A stretch of DNA of 64,000 nt from Myxococcales bacterium (GTDB lineage Bacteria; Myxococcota_A; Polyangia; Polyangiales; Ga0077539): the NCBI GenBank assembly GCA_016792845.1, contig JAEUKH010000031.1:162716-226715 (forward strand), read 5' to 3'. Position numbers and translations under genes: made by a program. The notes beneath the pieces are model-generated. The model searched no databases. It saw only the letters and a program-made list of their open reading frames with translations, and was not told the DNA's origin. This document shows, piece after piece, positions 46,393 to 55,933 of this stretch. Each line of letters starts with the position of its first letter. The first letter of the stretch is position 1.

Positions 46393-49300
46393 GTGAAAAC
46401 ACGAACAAAATGGCTATGGATGCTCTCGACCATGGCCCTCGCGGCCTGTGCGAGCGACCCGATCGCGAGCGGCGACACCGACGCGGGCGCTGACAGCGCC
46501 GTCGACGTGACCGTGAAGAACGACGTCGTGGGCGCCGACCGCACCCGGGTCGATGTGGTCGCGACCGACGGCGGCATCATCACCGACGTCGTCGACGCGG
46601 GGCCGACCGAAGACGTCGGCGCCGACGCGGGCAGCACCGAAGACGTCGCCGCCGACGCGGGCAGCACCGAAGACGCAGGCAGCACCGAAGACGTCGCCGC
46701 AGACACGGGCAGCGCCGAAGACGCGGGCGGCACCCAAGACGCCACCACCGGTGACGCGGGCGGCACCCAAGACGCCACCACCGGCGACGCGGGCGGCACC
46801 CAAGACGCCGTCGTCGGTGACGCGGGCGGCACCCAAGACGCCGTCGTCGGTGACACCGGCAGCACCCAAGACGCCACCACCGGCGACGCGGGCGTGACCG
46901 CCCCGGCGAACGACCTTCCGGCCAACGCCTTGACGCTCAACATCGCCACGCCCTTGGTGACGGTGATGGGCAGCACCGTGGGCTCAACCCATCAGGGCAC
47001 CTGCGGCGCGGCGGGCGAGGTCTATTACCGCTTTACCCTCACCCAGCGCGAGATCGTGTGGGTGAACACCTTCGGCTCGGCCTACGACACCACCGTGGCC
47101 ATCACCGACGCGATGGGCACCCAGCTCACCGGCGCGTGCAGCGACGACTCATCGTGCGGCGGGCTCCAGAGCGACTACGTCACGGTGCTCAACGCGGGCA
47201 CGTACCTCGTGGCGGTGGGCGGTTTCAGCAGCAACGTCGGCGCCTTCGCGCTCAACTTCAACCACCTTCCGGCGGGCAACGGCCCGGCGACACAGGTGAC
47301 CAACACCGCCGCGGGCACGCGCACGTACACCGGCACCACGGCGGGCACGGGCACCGTGGCGCAGTCGTGCGGCACCGGCGCCGGGCCCGAGAACGCGTAC
47401 TACTTCCGTACATGTCCGGCCGCTCAGACGGTGAATTTGAGCGCCTCGCTCTGCGGCGGCGCGGCCTTCGACACGGTGATCGAGCAGCGCAGCACCAACC
47501 GCACCGCGGTGGCCTGCAACGACGACAGCACTGGCTGCGGCACCCGCTCACGCGCGTCGAGCGCGCTCACCGCGGGGGCGGGCCTTCACGCGGTCTACGT
47601 CGACGGGTACGGCAGCACCGCGGCCGGGGCCTACAGCCTCGCGCTCTCGTTCGGCGACTGCGCCTCGGGCGAAGCCCTCTGCGGCACCGGGTGCGCGAAC
47701 ACGCAGACGAGCCTCGCCAACTGCGGCGCCTGCGGCACGGTCTGCATGCCCGCCAACGCGACGCCCGTGTGCACGAGCGGCGCTTGCGGCATCGGCGCCT
47801 GCAACACCGGCTTCGGCAACTGCGACATGAGCGCGACCAACGGATGCGAGGTCAACCTCAGCAACACCGTGGCCAACTGCGGCGCCTGCGGCACGGTCTG
47901 TAGCGCGGCCAACGCCACGCCGGTGTGCACGAACGGCGCCTGCGGCATCGGCACCTGCAACATGGGCTTCGCCAACTGCGACACGAACGCGGCCAACGGC
48001 TGCGAGGTCAACACCCTCACCGACCGGCTCAACTGCGGCGGCTGCGGCACCGCGTGCAACACGGGCTTCAACTGCATCGCGGGCGTGTGTTCGCAGGGCG
48101 CTCCGGCGAACGACCTCCCGGCCAACGCCACGATGCTGACCCTCAGCACGCCCTTGGTGACGGTCATGGGCAGCACCGCGGGCGCGACGGTGCAGGGCAC
48201 CTGCGGCGGGGGCGGCGAGGTCTACTACCGCTTCACGCTCGCCCAGCGCGAGATCGTGTGGGTGAACACCTTCGGCTCGGCCTACGACACCACCGTGGCC
48301 ATCACCGACAACGCGGGCGTGACCCTCACCGGCGCCTGCAACGACGACTCGGGCTGCGGCGGCACCACCAGCGACAACGCCCAGGTGCTCAACGCGGGCA
48401 CCTACCTCGTCGCGGTCGGCGGGTACTCGGGCACCGGCGCCTTCACGCTCAACGTGCATCACCTCCCGGCGGGCAACGGCGCGCCGCAGCTCCTCACGGG
48501 TTCGGCCTCGGGGGTCCGCACCCTCACCGGCACGACCTCGGGCACCGGCACCGTGGCGCAGTCGTGCGGCGGCTCGGGCGCTGGCCCTGAGAACGCGCAC
48601 TGGTTCGCCACCTGCCCGAGCTTCATGGCCACGACCTTCTCGGCTTCGAGCTGCGGCGGCGCGGCCTTCGACACGGTGATCGAGCAGCGCAGCACCAACC
48701 GCACCGCGGCGGTCTGCAACGACGACGGCACCGGCTGCGGCGGCCGCTCGCGCGCTGCGGGCACCCTCTCAGCCGGGGCGGGCCTGCACGCGGTCTACCT
48801 CGACGGGTACGGCAGCACCGCGGCCGGGGCCTACAGCCTCGCGCTCTCGTTCGGCGACTGCGCCACGGGCCAGACGCTCTGCGCGGCGGGGTGCGTGAAC
48901 ATGCTCGCCGACAACAACAACTGCGGCGCCTGCGGCACCGTGTGCGGCACCGGCACGAGCTGCGTCAACGGCACCTGCGCGGCGCCGATGACCGCCGCCG
49001 ATCTGCCCGCCAACGCCAACCCCATCGACCTCGCGCAGCCCTCGGTGACCCTCAGCGGCACGACCGCGGGCGCGACCCGGCAGGGCACCTGCGGCTCGGG
49101 CGGTGACGTGTTCTATCGCTTCACCCTGACCCGCCGCGAGGTCGTGTACGTCAACACCTTCGGCTCGGCCTACGACACCACCGTGGCCATCGCCGACTCG
49201 GCCGGGGCGGCCCTGAGCGGCGCCTGCGCCGACGACTCGTGCGGCGGCACCGCGAGCGGCGTGGTGCGTGTGCTCGACCCGGGCACCTACCTCATCGGGG

Positions 49301-49743
49301 TGGGCGGCTACTCGGGCACGGGCAACTACACGCTCAACATCCACCACCTCCCGACGGGCGTCGGCACGCCGGTCGAGGTCACCGACCTCAGCGCAGGCAC
49401 CCGCACGTTTACGGGTACCACCGCGGGCACCGGCACCCTCAGCCAGTCGTGCTCGTCGGCCTCGGGCCCCGAGACGCTGTACTACTTCGCCACCTGCCCC
49501 GCCGCGACGATGCGCACCATCGCCGCCAGCAACTGCACCGACGGCCAAACCTGGGACAGCGTCATCAGCCAGGTCAGCACCAACCGCACGACCGCGGTGT
49601 GCAGCGACGACGGCACGGGCTGCAACCTCCGCTCGAACGCCTCGGGCTCGCTCAGCGCGGGCGCGGCCCTTCACGGCGTCTACGTCGACGGGTACTCGGG
49701 CGCTGCGGGCGCCTACACCCTCGGCGTGACCTTCGGCCCCTGA
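46393..49743 (+). CDS. Large lipoprotein with Asp-hexad linker, three PPC-like units and Cys-rich repeats
   Basis: Product of 1116 residues. GTG 46393 is chosen because TTGGAG (46378-46383) lies 9 nt upstream and MKTRTKWLWMLSTMALAAC gives a lipobox (Cys19). Residues 28-168 are the Asp linker (GGTQDATTGDA units). Three beta-rich PPC-like units follow (EVYYRFTLTQREIVWVNTFG, AYDTTVAITD, VLNAGTYLVAVGGFS, LPAGNGP), separated by Cys-rich NCGACGTVC repeats as in the gene at 14176-17259. Units 1 and 2 share long identical DNA stretches 1200 bp apart. Probably a surface or matrix protein; no enzyme motif seen. Confidence 0.88.
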   Translation: MKTRTKWLWMLSTMALAACASDPIASGDTDAGADSAVDVTVKNDVVGADRTRVDVVATDGGIITDVVDAGPTEDVGADAGSTEDVAADAGSTEDAGSTEDVAADTGSAEDAGGTQDATTGDAGGTQDATTGDAGGTQDAVVGDAGGTQDAVVGDTGSTQDATTGDAGVTAPANDLPANALTLNIATPLVTVMGSTVGSTHQGTCGAAGEVYYRFTLTQREIVWVNTFGSAYDTTVAITDAMGTQLTGACSDDSSCGGLQSDYVTVLNAGTYLVAVGGFSSNVGAFALNFNHLPAGNGPATQVTNTAAGTRTYTGTTAGTGTVAQSCGTGAGPENAYYFRTCPAAQTVNLSASLCGGAAFDTVIEQRSTNRTAVACNDDSTGCGTRSRASSALTAGAGLHAVYVDGYGSTAAGAYSLALSFGDCASGEALCGTGCANTQTSLANCGACGTVCMPANATPVCTSGACGIGACNTGFGNCDMSATNGCEVNLSNTVANCGACGTVCSAANATPVCTNGACGIGTCNMGFANCDTNAANGCEVNTLTDRLNCGGCGTACNTGFNCIAGVCSQGAPANDLPANATMLTLSTPLVTVMGSTAGATVQGTCGGGGEVYYRFTLAQREIVWVNTFGSAYDTTVAITDNAGVTLTGACNDDSGCGGTTSDNAQVLNAGTYLVAVGGYSGTGAFTLNVHHLPAGNGAPQLLTGSASGVRTLTGTTSGTGTVAQSCGGSGAGPENAHWFATCPSFMATTFSASSCGGAAFDTVIEQRSTNRTAAVCNDDGTGCGGRSRAAGTLSAGAGLHAVYLDGYGSTAAGAYSLALSFGDCATGQTLCAAGCVNMLADNNNCGACGTVCGTGTSCVNGTCAAPMTAADLPANANPIDLAQPSVTLSGTTAGATRQGTCGSGGDVFYRFTLTRREVVYVNTFGSAYDTTVAIADSAGAALSGACADDSCGGTASGVVRVLDPGTYLIGVGGYSGTGNYTLNIHHLPTGVGTPVEVTDLSAGTRTFTGTTAGTGTLSQSCSSASGPETLYYFATCPAATMRTIAASNCTDGQTWDSVISQVSTNRTTAVCSDDGTGCNLRSNASGSLSAGAALHGVYVDGYSGAAGAYTLGVTFGP
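46474..46896 (+). repeat. Asp-hexad linker repeat (GGTQDATTGDA and STEDVAADAG)
   Basis: Tandem repeats of about 30-36 bp coding for DAGSTEDVAA and then DAGGTQDATTG/DAGGTQDAVVG. Four nearly perfect copies of the last unit stand at about 46728-46890. Confidence 0.85.
46993..48864 (+). repeat. Internal direct repeat with a 1200-bp offset
   Basis: Two in-frame copies of a PPC-like unit share identical blocks exactly 1200 bp apart: 47042-47109 with 48242-48309 (68 bp) and 47451-47509 with 48651-48709 (59 bp), plus most of 47600-47662 with 48800-48862. A third, more diverged unit begins around 49010. Confidence 0.85.
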
Positions 49744-49764
49744 GCCCCTGAGCGCTTGATCGCG

Positions 49765-49785
49765 GCCCCGGCGACCCGTCGGGGC
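49765..49785 (+). terminator. Candidate hairpin after the 1116-residue lipoprotein gene
   Basis: GCCCCG (49765-49770) pairs with CGGGGC (49780-49785) around a 9-nt GC-rich loop, 22 bp after the stop. A pyrimidine-rich tract (TCCCCGCTCCCTCTCCCTCG) follows. Terminator function is uncertain. Confidence 0.35.
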
Positions 49786-49880
49786 TCCCCGCTCCCTCTC
49801 CCTCGTCACCCCCTCCGCACCCGCGGCACATAGCGCGTTCTCGCTGCGTGCGCGGGCCGCTTCGGGTATCGTCTCGGGCG

Positions 49881-51164
49881 ATGAAGCGCCGCCTCGGCTG
49901 GGTCGTCCTCTGGCTCCTCGGATGCGGCGAATTCTCTAATGTTTCAGAGCCTTTAGACGCTGGCATCGAAGCCCTCGACGCCCCCCCCGAGGCGGGCGCC
50001 CTCGACGTCACGGTGACGCGCGACGGGGGCTCCGGCGGCGACGCGGGCGATGGCGGGCGCGACGCCGCCGTTGACGCCGTCGACACCGACCGCGGAGCCT
50101 CCGGAGACGCGGGCCCGAGCGACCCTTGCGCGGCGGCCGATCAGGGCGACGGGGTGTACTGCGCGGCCTCGTTGGGGCTGCCTCCGAGCGACGTGCTCTA
50201 CACCTGCGTCGGGCGCGCGCGCACGGCGACGGTGCGCTGCGAGGCGGGCTGTGCGGCGCGGCCTCCGGGGGTGCCCGACGGCTGCAACCCGGCCCCGAGC
50301 GCTGACCCCTGCGCGGGCGCTTCGCTCGGCAACGGCGGTTACTGCGGCAGCTCGCTCGGCGCGGGCGACCCGAACACCCTCTACGACTGCCAGAGCCGCG
50401 TCACCGCGCGGGCCACGGCCTGCCCCCACGGGTGCACGATGCAGCCTCCCGGGGTGCCTGACCGATGCGCCGCCCCGCCCACGAGCGACCCTTGCGCGCG
50501 GGCCACATCGGGCAACGGCGCGTACTGCGCGGCCTCGCTCGGCGCGGGCGACCCGAACACCCTCTACGACTGCCAGAACCGCGTCACCGCGGGCGCCACC
50601 CGCTGCCCCTACGGCTGCACGGTGCAGCCCCCCGGCGTGCCCGACCGATGCGCCGCGGCGCCCTCGACGGGCGGGGGGTTTCGCTTGCCCTTCGCGTGCG
50701 GCAGCCGCGTCACCGTCACCCAGGGCAACAACACGAGCTTCAGCCACAACGGCACCCAGTCTTGGGCCTACGACTTCGGCGTCGGCCGCGGCACCCCCGT
50801 GTTGGCCATCGAGGCCGGCACGGTGCGCCGCACCTCAAGCGCCGTCACCCCCGGCTCGCCCTGTTGGAACGGCGGCGGTTCGAGCTGCGCCAACACCGTC
50901 AACTACGTCGTCATCGAGCACGACGACGGCACGAGCGCGCTCTACCTCCACCTCGACGCCGCCGAGGCCGCCGTCGGCGCGCGGGTCACCCGCGGTCAGC
51001 GCATCGCCCGCTCAGGCAACACGGGCTGGTCGACGGGCCCGCACCTTCACCTTCAACGCCAGGGGCGCTGCGCGAGCTGGTTCTGCGCGAGCGTGTCGCT
51101 CACCTTCGGCGACGTCGGGATGCCCCGCTCGGGGGCCACCGTCACCTCTGGCAACTGCATGTAA
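49881..51164 (+). CDS. M23 (LytM-type) metallopeptidase lipoprotein with Cys-rich repeats
   Basis: Product of 427 residues. MKRRLGWVVLWLLGC gives a lipobox (Cys15), followed by an Asp-rich linker (~30-85), then three tandem ~58-residue Cys modules (SDPCA..., YCAASLG, LYDCQNRV, CPYGCTVQPPGVPDRC), and a C-terminal M23 peptidase: SHNGTQSWAYDFGVGRGTPV (His and Asp ligands), VVIEHDDGTSALYLHLD, and GPHLHLQ with the catalytic His pair. M23 enzymes cut cross-bridges in peptidoglycan or act as binding scaffolds. The Cys modules may bind sugars or wall. Metal ligands look complete, so it could be active. Confidence 0.88.
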   Translation: MKRRLGWVVLWLLGCGEFSNVSEPLDAGIEALDAPPEAGALDVTVTRDGGSGGDAGDGGRDAAVDAVDTDRGASGDAGPSDPCAAADQGDGVYCAASLGLPPSDVLYTCVGRARTATVRCEAGCAARPPGVPDGCNPAPSADPCAGASLGNGGYCGSSLGAGDPNTLYDCQSRVTARATACPHGCTMQPPGVPDRCAAPPTSDPCARATSGNGAYCAASLGAGDPNTLYDCQNRVTAGATRCPYGCTVQPPGVPDRCAAAPSTGGGFRLPFACGSRVTVTQGNNTSFSHNGTQSWAYDFGVGRGTPVLAIEAGTVRRTSSAVTPGSPCWNGGGSSCANTVNYVVIEHDDGTSALYLHLDAAEAAVGARVTRGQRIARSGNTGWSTGPHLHLQRQGRCASWFCASVSLTFGDVGMPRSGATVTSGNCM

Positions 51165-51174
51165 TCACAATGTT

Positions 51175-52266
51175 TTATGGCATCTCCGTGAGGAGCGCCT
51201 CGGCCCTCACGAGGGGCGGCCAGGTCTCGTCGTGGCCGGCCTCGCGTTTACGCCGAGCCCACGCCCGCAGCACCCTCGCGGTTTCGGCGTCTTTGACCCG
51301 CGCGAGACCGTCGAGGCACGCGTCGACGGCGCCGTTGCCGAAGGCCAGGGCGGCCTCGAAGATCCACACCTCGTCTGCGGTGGCGACCCGCGAGAGGAGC
51401 TTCAAAATCTGTGGATCTTGCACGTTGATGTGACCCTCGATGAGGGTGACAAAGCCCGTCAAGACCGCGCGCCAGCTCGGGTCGAGGGTGAGCCGCTCGG
51501 CAGGGTACGCGGCCGCGCAGCCGAGCGAGAGATGGCCAAAGAGCGGCTTCAGCACGTCTGACCAGGCGGGGTCGAGCGAGGCGGTGGCGCCGAGGCCGAT
51601 GAGGGCGCCCATGCTGCGCCACATCGCGGGCTCCTTCGCGGCCGCGGGCATCGCCAGGAGCTCGCGGAGCCGCCCGAGGGTGGCATCGGGGTCGAGGGCC
51701 ATGCTGGCCCGGGTCGCGTACCCGAAGGCGTGAATCGTGTCTGCGCGCGGCGGCGCGTCGAACAGGGTGACGATCTGCGACAAGAGCGCGCGGTCGACGA
51801 CGGGGGCGTCATCGATGACGGCCCGCGCGATCTCACACTGCGCCCTGAGCGCGGCCCCGCCGAAGGCCGCGGCCAGCTGCGCCACCCGGGGCGGAGAGAA
51901 CCGGGCCGCGCGGCACGCGTAGAAGAGGCCCCAGGCGCGCACCGACTGGGCCTTCGCGGCGGTGTTGTAACTTCGCTTGTAGGCGCGCTTTTCGGCCGGG
52001 TCGAGGCGCTGCACGAGGGCCTCGTCCCAGAGGGCCTCGCCGGGGTCGTAGACGGCGGGGTCGGCGAGGTAGGGTTCGAGCCGCGCGAAGACCTCGTCGT
52101 CGGGAGCTTCGAGCGAGGCCAGGAGGGTCGCGTCGACGCCGCCGCGGGTCAGGAGCGCGATGAGCGGGTCGCGGGCTGCGAGCTTGCGCGTCGCCAGGCT
52201 GAGGGGCGGCGGCAGTCGGTGATGATACTGGGTGAGCGTCTTGGGCTTCTTCTCGGCGGCGGCCAT
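51175..52266 (-). CDS. Conserved-type hypothetical protein, alpha-helical
   Basis: Product of 363 residues (ATG 52266; GTG just before). No signal peptide or membrane helix. The sequence is Ala/Leu-rich and looks like stacked helices of a HEAT-like solenoid (ARLEPYLADPAVYDPGEALW, LIGLGATASLDPAWSDVLKP, EAALAFGNGAVDACLDGLA). It converges with the M23 gene (10 bp between stops) and lies upstream of nothing on the same strand within 50 bp except the end of the YfhO-like gene. Function unknown. Confidence 0.75.
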   Translation of the reverse strand: MAAAEKKPKTLTQYHHRLPPPLSLATRKLAARDPLIALLTRGGVDATLLASLEAPDDEVFARLEPYLADPAVYDPGEALWDEALVQRLDPAEKRAYKRSYNTAAKAQSVRAWGLFYACRAARFSPPRVAQLAAAFGGAALRAQCEIARAVIDDAPVVDRALLSQIVTLFDAPPRADTIHAFGYATRASMALDPDATLGRLRELLAMPAAAKEPAMWRSMGALIGLGATASLDPAWSDVLKPLFGHLSLGCAAAYPAERLTLDPSWRAVLTGFVTLIEGHINVQDPQILKLLSRVATADEVWIFEAALAFGNGAVDACLDGLARVKDAETARVLRAWARRKREAGHDETWPPLVRAEALLTEMP

Positions 52267-52318
52267 CACCCCGAAGGCTACCCGAGTCGCGCAGACCGTC
52301 GAAGTTCCTGGCCGCGGT

Positions 52319-54577
52319 TCAGGGGGCGCGGCGGCGGGTCTTGTGGGCGCTCCAGCCGCTGAGCGCGATGAGCGCCGCGAGGGTGAGGCCCGACACCGCC
52401 GCCGCAGCGCCGTGCCCGCGGGGCGCGACCCAGAGCCAGATTTCGCTCCGCCCGCCGGGCACCGTGATGGCTTGAAAGAGCTCGTTTCCGCGCGCGATGG
52501 GCACCTCTCGACCGTTCACCCGCGCCCGCCAGAGCGGGTCAAAGCTCTCGCCCACGATGAGCCACCCCGGGCCCTCGCTCTCACACCGAAACCCGCGCTC
52601 GGCGTCGCGCCAATGCGTGAGCACGCAGCGCCCCGCGGTGCGCCGCGAAGGGCCCTCGACGGTGGCGTCGACACCCGGGCGAAAGCCCGCGCCCCGCGCC
52701 AAAGCCACCGCCTCGTCGCGCGAAGCCACCCCGTGGGCCGCCTGGGCGAGATAGAACCGCGGCGCCGCCCCATCGACCCGGTCGAGCCTGAGACCGAGCG
52801 GGCGCTCTTCGAGGGTGGGCGTAAAGCCCGCAAGCACGGGCTGTCGGCTCGGAAACACCGCGTAGTCGACGCCCCACCATCGGAGCAGCGCCCCCGGGCT
52901 CTCGGCCACCGCGTCTCGCAAACGGACGAAGCGCGTCGCGCGAAAGGCGTCGTAGCTGTCGAGGTGCGACACCCCCTCGTCGATGCCGACATTGGGCATC
53001 AGCGATTCGACGGCGCTGTACAGCTCTTGGGGGTCGCCCTCGACGTGCAAGAGCAGCGAGCGGAACACCCGAACGCCTTCGAGCGATTTGTGCCGCTGGA
53101 GGCTCATCGCGTCGACGAAGCTCGGGCGAAAATCAGCCTGGGCGCGCGAGCCCCAAAGCAAGAGCGGGAGGTTCGCCGCGGCGAGCTCGATCACCCAGAA
53201 GAGCGCCACGGCGTGAGCGGCCAAGGCCCGCGCGCTGCGACGCTGGAGCCCAAGCGCGACGGTGTACCCCAAGGCCGCGAGGGCGCTCGGGCCGAGGGCC
53301 GTCAAGAGCCGAGGGTGACCGCCCGCCCGCGCGACGAGGCAGCCCGCGAGAAGGGTCAGCGCGATCGACCCAACACCCAAGAGGTGACGCGCGCCCAAGG
53401 ACGACCGACGCGAGAGGCCCTCGGAGGCCAACACCGTCAGCGAAAAGCTAAGCAAAAACAAATACTTCTCTGGCGCTCGGAACATCCGCAGGCCCGGCAC
53501 GAGGCCGAAGAGCGCCGGGTACACCGGGCTGTGACGTCCCGCGGCCAAGACCAGGCTCACCAGGGCCAAGGCCCCCCAGCCCCACGCCCGGCGACCGAGC
53601 CCGCGGGCGCCCCACAGAGCCAAGGGCAAGAGCGCGAGGCCCTGGTAGGCGCTGAAGACCAAGGGGTAGAGGGTCTGACGGGCGCTCCGGGTGTAGAGTG
53701 CCGGGGCCTGCCAGCCCGCTTCGAGCGGCACCCCGAGGGCCGTCGGGCTCAGCCATTCGAGCACCCGCACCCACGGGAAGGAGAAGGTCTCAGCGTCGCG
53801 CAAGGTCACGCCCCCCGCCCGGTACGTGCGCGCCACGTCGAGCGCCGCCCAGAGCTGCGAGGCCGAGAGCATCGCCGTCGCGCCCACCGCGGCCCCGAGC
53901 GCCAGCGCCCGCCGCGCGCGCACCGCGCCGTCTTCGCAACGGCCGAGCGACGCGAGCCCCAAGAGCACCCCGAACACCGGCGCCTGCGGGTCTCCGGCGA
54001 AGAGCGAGGCGCTCAACGCGAAGGTCACCCCCAAGGCCGCCCGCACCCACGCCGCCCGCGACGCGCCCGGGCCGCACGAGGCGAGCGACACCAGCGCCCA
54101 CGGGAGGTACGACACCCCCCAAAGGTAGGTGCCGTTCGAGCCCAACATCGTGAGCGCGCCACCCGAGAAGCCGAGGCTCACCGCGGCGGCGGCGGCGGTC
54201 ACCGAGTCGGCGCCCTCGCGACGGAGGTAGACCCACATGCCCGTGACCAGCACCGCGAGGTGGGAGAGGTTGAAGAGGTCGCAGCCCAAGGCCCCGGGCA
54301 CCGCCAAGAGCGCGTTCAGCGGGTCGAACACCCCCGGCTGGAGGAGCCCGTAGAGCGGCCGACCGGTGCCCCAACGGGCGCTCCACCACGGCCACTGCCC
54401 CGCGGTGAGGAGCCTCCAGACCTCGCGCTTCTGCGGGTACGAATACACCAGAAGATCGCGAAACCACATGGTTTTACCGAATACCAGGGGCAGCGCCAGG
54501 GTGACCAGCGCGGCGCCGAGCAGCCACAGCCCGCGGTCGCGAAGCCAGGGCGCTCGGTTGGGCGGGGCGTCGACCAC
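52319..54577 (-). CDS. YfhO-like multi-pass membrane protein
   Basis: Product of 752 residues from GTG 54577, chosen because the first helix (GLWLLGAALVTLALPLVFG) and MWFRDLLVYSYPQKREVWRL match the N-terminus of YfhO-type proteins. About twelve helices, with a C-terminal ~250-residue extracytoplasmic domain (GGRSEIWLWVAPRG near the end). YfhO relatives are thought to be GT-C-like enzymes for lipid-linked sugar transfer to surface polymers. RVFRSLLLHVEGDPQELYSA and LPNVGIDEGVSHLDSYDA-like text fits this family (the latter read as MPNVGIDEGVSHLDSYDA). The upstream part of the frame is not coding. Confidence 0.8.
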   Translation of the reverse strand: MVDAPPNRAPWLRDRGLWLLGAALVTLALPLVFGKTMWFRDLLVYSYPQKREVWRLLTAGQWPWWSARWGTGRPLYGLLQPGVFDPLNALLAVPGALGCDLFNLSHLAVLVTGMWVYLRREGADSVTAAAAAVSLGFSGGALTMLGSNGTYLWGVSYLPWALVSLASCGPGASRAAWVRAALGVTFALSASLFAGDPQAPVFGVLLGLASLGRCEDGAVRARRALALGAAVGATAMLSASQLWAALDVARTYRAGGVTLRDAETFSFPWVRVLEWLSPTALGVPLEAGWQAPALYTRSARQTLYPLVFSAYQGLALLPLALWGARGLGRRAWGWGALALVSLVLAAGRHSPVYPALFGLVPGLRMFRAPEKYLFLLSFSLTVLASEGLSRRSSLGARHLLGVGSIALTLLAGCLVARAGGHPRLLTALGPSALAALGYTVALGLQRRSARALAAHAVALFWVIELAAANLPLLLWGSRAQADFRPSFVDAMSLQRHKSLEGVRVFRSLLLHVEGDPQELYSAVESLMPNVGIDEGVSHLDSYDAFRATRFVRLRDAVAESPGALLRWWGVDYAVFPSRQPVLAGFTPTLEERPLGLRLDRVDGAAPRFYLAQAAHGVASRDEAVALARGAGFRPGVDATVEGPSRRTAGRCVLTHWRDAERGFRCESEGPGWLIVGESFDPLWRARVNGREVPIARGNELFQAITVPGGRSEIWLWVAPRGHGAAAAVSGLTLAALIALSGWSAHKTRRRAP

Positions 54578-54668
54578 GGGCCTTCGTACTCCCGGGGGCC
54601 GCGGAGCGACGGGTGAATTCGCGCGCTGGGGGCCTCTTTTGGGCGCACCCGCGGTCGGGCGGGGCGGC

Positions 54669-55829
54669 TCAGCGGGTGTCGGCGTTGTGGGCCGCGACGA
54701 GCCGGGCGACCCGCGCAGACACCGAGGCCCGGGTCTCGGCCCACGCCTCGGCTTCGAGGGCTTCGCCGTGCACGCCGTAGGGCTCCCAGGCGCCGTCTCG
54801 GGCCGCGTCGGGCTGGCGGGCCTTGAGGCGCTCGGGGAGGGCCGCGACGGCGCCGCAGAGGGCCGCTGCGACGGGGGTTCGGCCTTCGGAGAGGCACCAC
54901 GCGACGACGTCCCACCCGTGGGCGGCGTGTTTGCCTTCGTCGGCGGCGAGGGTCTTGACCAGGTCGGCCGCGGCGGGGTCGGTGCAGCGCCGCGCGAGGC
55001 GTGCGAGCACCCGCGCCGAGACGCCCTCGTTGAGCGCGCCCTCGATGAGCGAATCGACCGCCAGGGTGGCCAGCGCGAGGCTCCGCACGCGGCTCCGACG
55101 CCCGCCCGCGGCCCCCTCGGGGAAGGGCGCCGGCCCCACGGCCTCGCCGTCGAGCTGGTGCGCGTGCGAGAAGCAGAGCGCCGCGTGCCGCACCTCATCG
55201 CGGGCGTCTTCTTGGGCCGCGTCGACGAGCCGCGCGGGCGCCCCGAGGGCCATGAGGTCGAGGGTGAGCCGGGCGAAGGCCGCCACCGAGGCGTGTTCGG
55301 TCTGGGCGTTGACCCGCCACTGCGCGGCCAGCGCGCGGCGGAGGGCCTCGGGCGCGTCGGGGCGCTGGGTCGGGGCGATCCATCCGGCGCTCGGGTGAAG
55401 CCTCGCGAGCACCTCGCGCCCGCGCTCTCGGAGCTGTCGCCCGCGCGAGAAGCTCATCGTCGCGACCCAACTGAGAAAGAGCCCCAAGAGGCCGAAGAGC
55501 AGCCCCACGGCGCCCAGGGCCACCGCCGCGACGCCCCGCCCCCGCCCCCCTTGCGGCCGCGGAAAGGCAGGCACCTCGCGCAACACCCGCAGGCCCCGAC
55601 GGAGCCCCGCAGCCCCCAACCCGAGCGCCGCGACGGCGCCCGCCAGGAGCAGCCACGCGCCGTATCGAAAGAACGACCGTTCGAAATAGACCGTGAGCCC
55701 CACCGCCACGGGCATCGTCAGCACGGCCGCCACGCTGAAGCGCAGCGCCGCGGCGGCCCTCGGGTTCGGGGGAGTCGCGGCCATCGAAGGGTCGACCTGA
55801 CGGTACGGGGGCGCGTCGTGGTTCATCAT
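54669..55829 (-). CDS. Membrane protein with C-terminal ferritin-like domain
   Basis: Product of about 386 residues (ATG 55829 or 55826). Three hydrophobic helices at the N-terminus (FSVAAVLTMPVAVGLTVYF, AWLLLAGAVAALGLGAAGL, AVALGAVGLLFGLLGLFLSW) precede a helical domain with ferritin-like metal motifs: WRVNAQTEHASVAAFARL, QEDARDEVRHAAL (ExxH), VDSLIEGALNEG, and ADEGKHAAHGW (ExxH). The four-helix di-metal set is consistent with a ferritin-like oxidase or ligand-binding protein. A membrane-fused form is unusual. It lies 91 bp upstream of the YfhO-like gene. Confidence 0.8.
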   Translation of the reverse strand: MMNHDAPPYRQVDPSMAATPPNPRAAAALRFSVAAVLTMPVAVGLTVYFERSFFRYGAWLLLAGAVAALGLGAAGLRRGLRVLREVPAFPRPQGGRGRGVAAVALGAVGLLFGLLGLFLSWVATMSFSRGRQLRERGREVLARLHPSAGWIAPTQRPDAPEALRRALAAQWRVNAQTEHASVAAFARLTLDLMALGAPARLVDAAQEDARDEVRHAALCFSHAHQLDGEAVGPAPFPEGAAGGRRSRVRSLALATLAVDSLIEGALNEGVSARVLARLARRCTDPAAADLVKTLAADEGKHAAHGWDVVAWCLSEGRTPVAAALCGAVAALPERLKARQPDAARDGAWEPYGVHGEALEAEAWAETRASVSARVARLVAAHNADTR

Positions 55830-55933
55830 CCGAGAGGGTGACACCCTTCGCCGCCACGGGTTCTCAAAACAGGGCGTTCGCCGCGATTTTTGCGTTGTGG
55901 CGAGGCGCGTCGGAGTTTGCCAGACTCCGCGCG

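Noticed and set aside
46293..46976. 227-codon minus-strand frame of VPPASPVVASW repeats
   Set aside because: It is the reverse reading of the Asp-linker repeat of the lipoprotein at 46393-49743.
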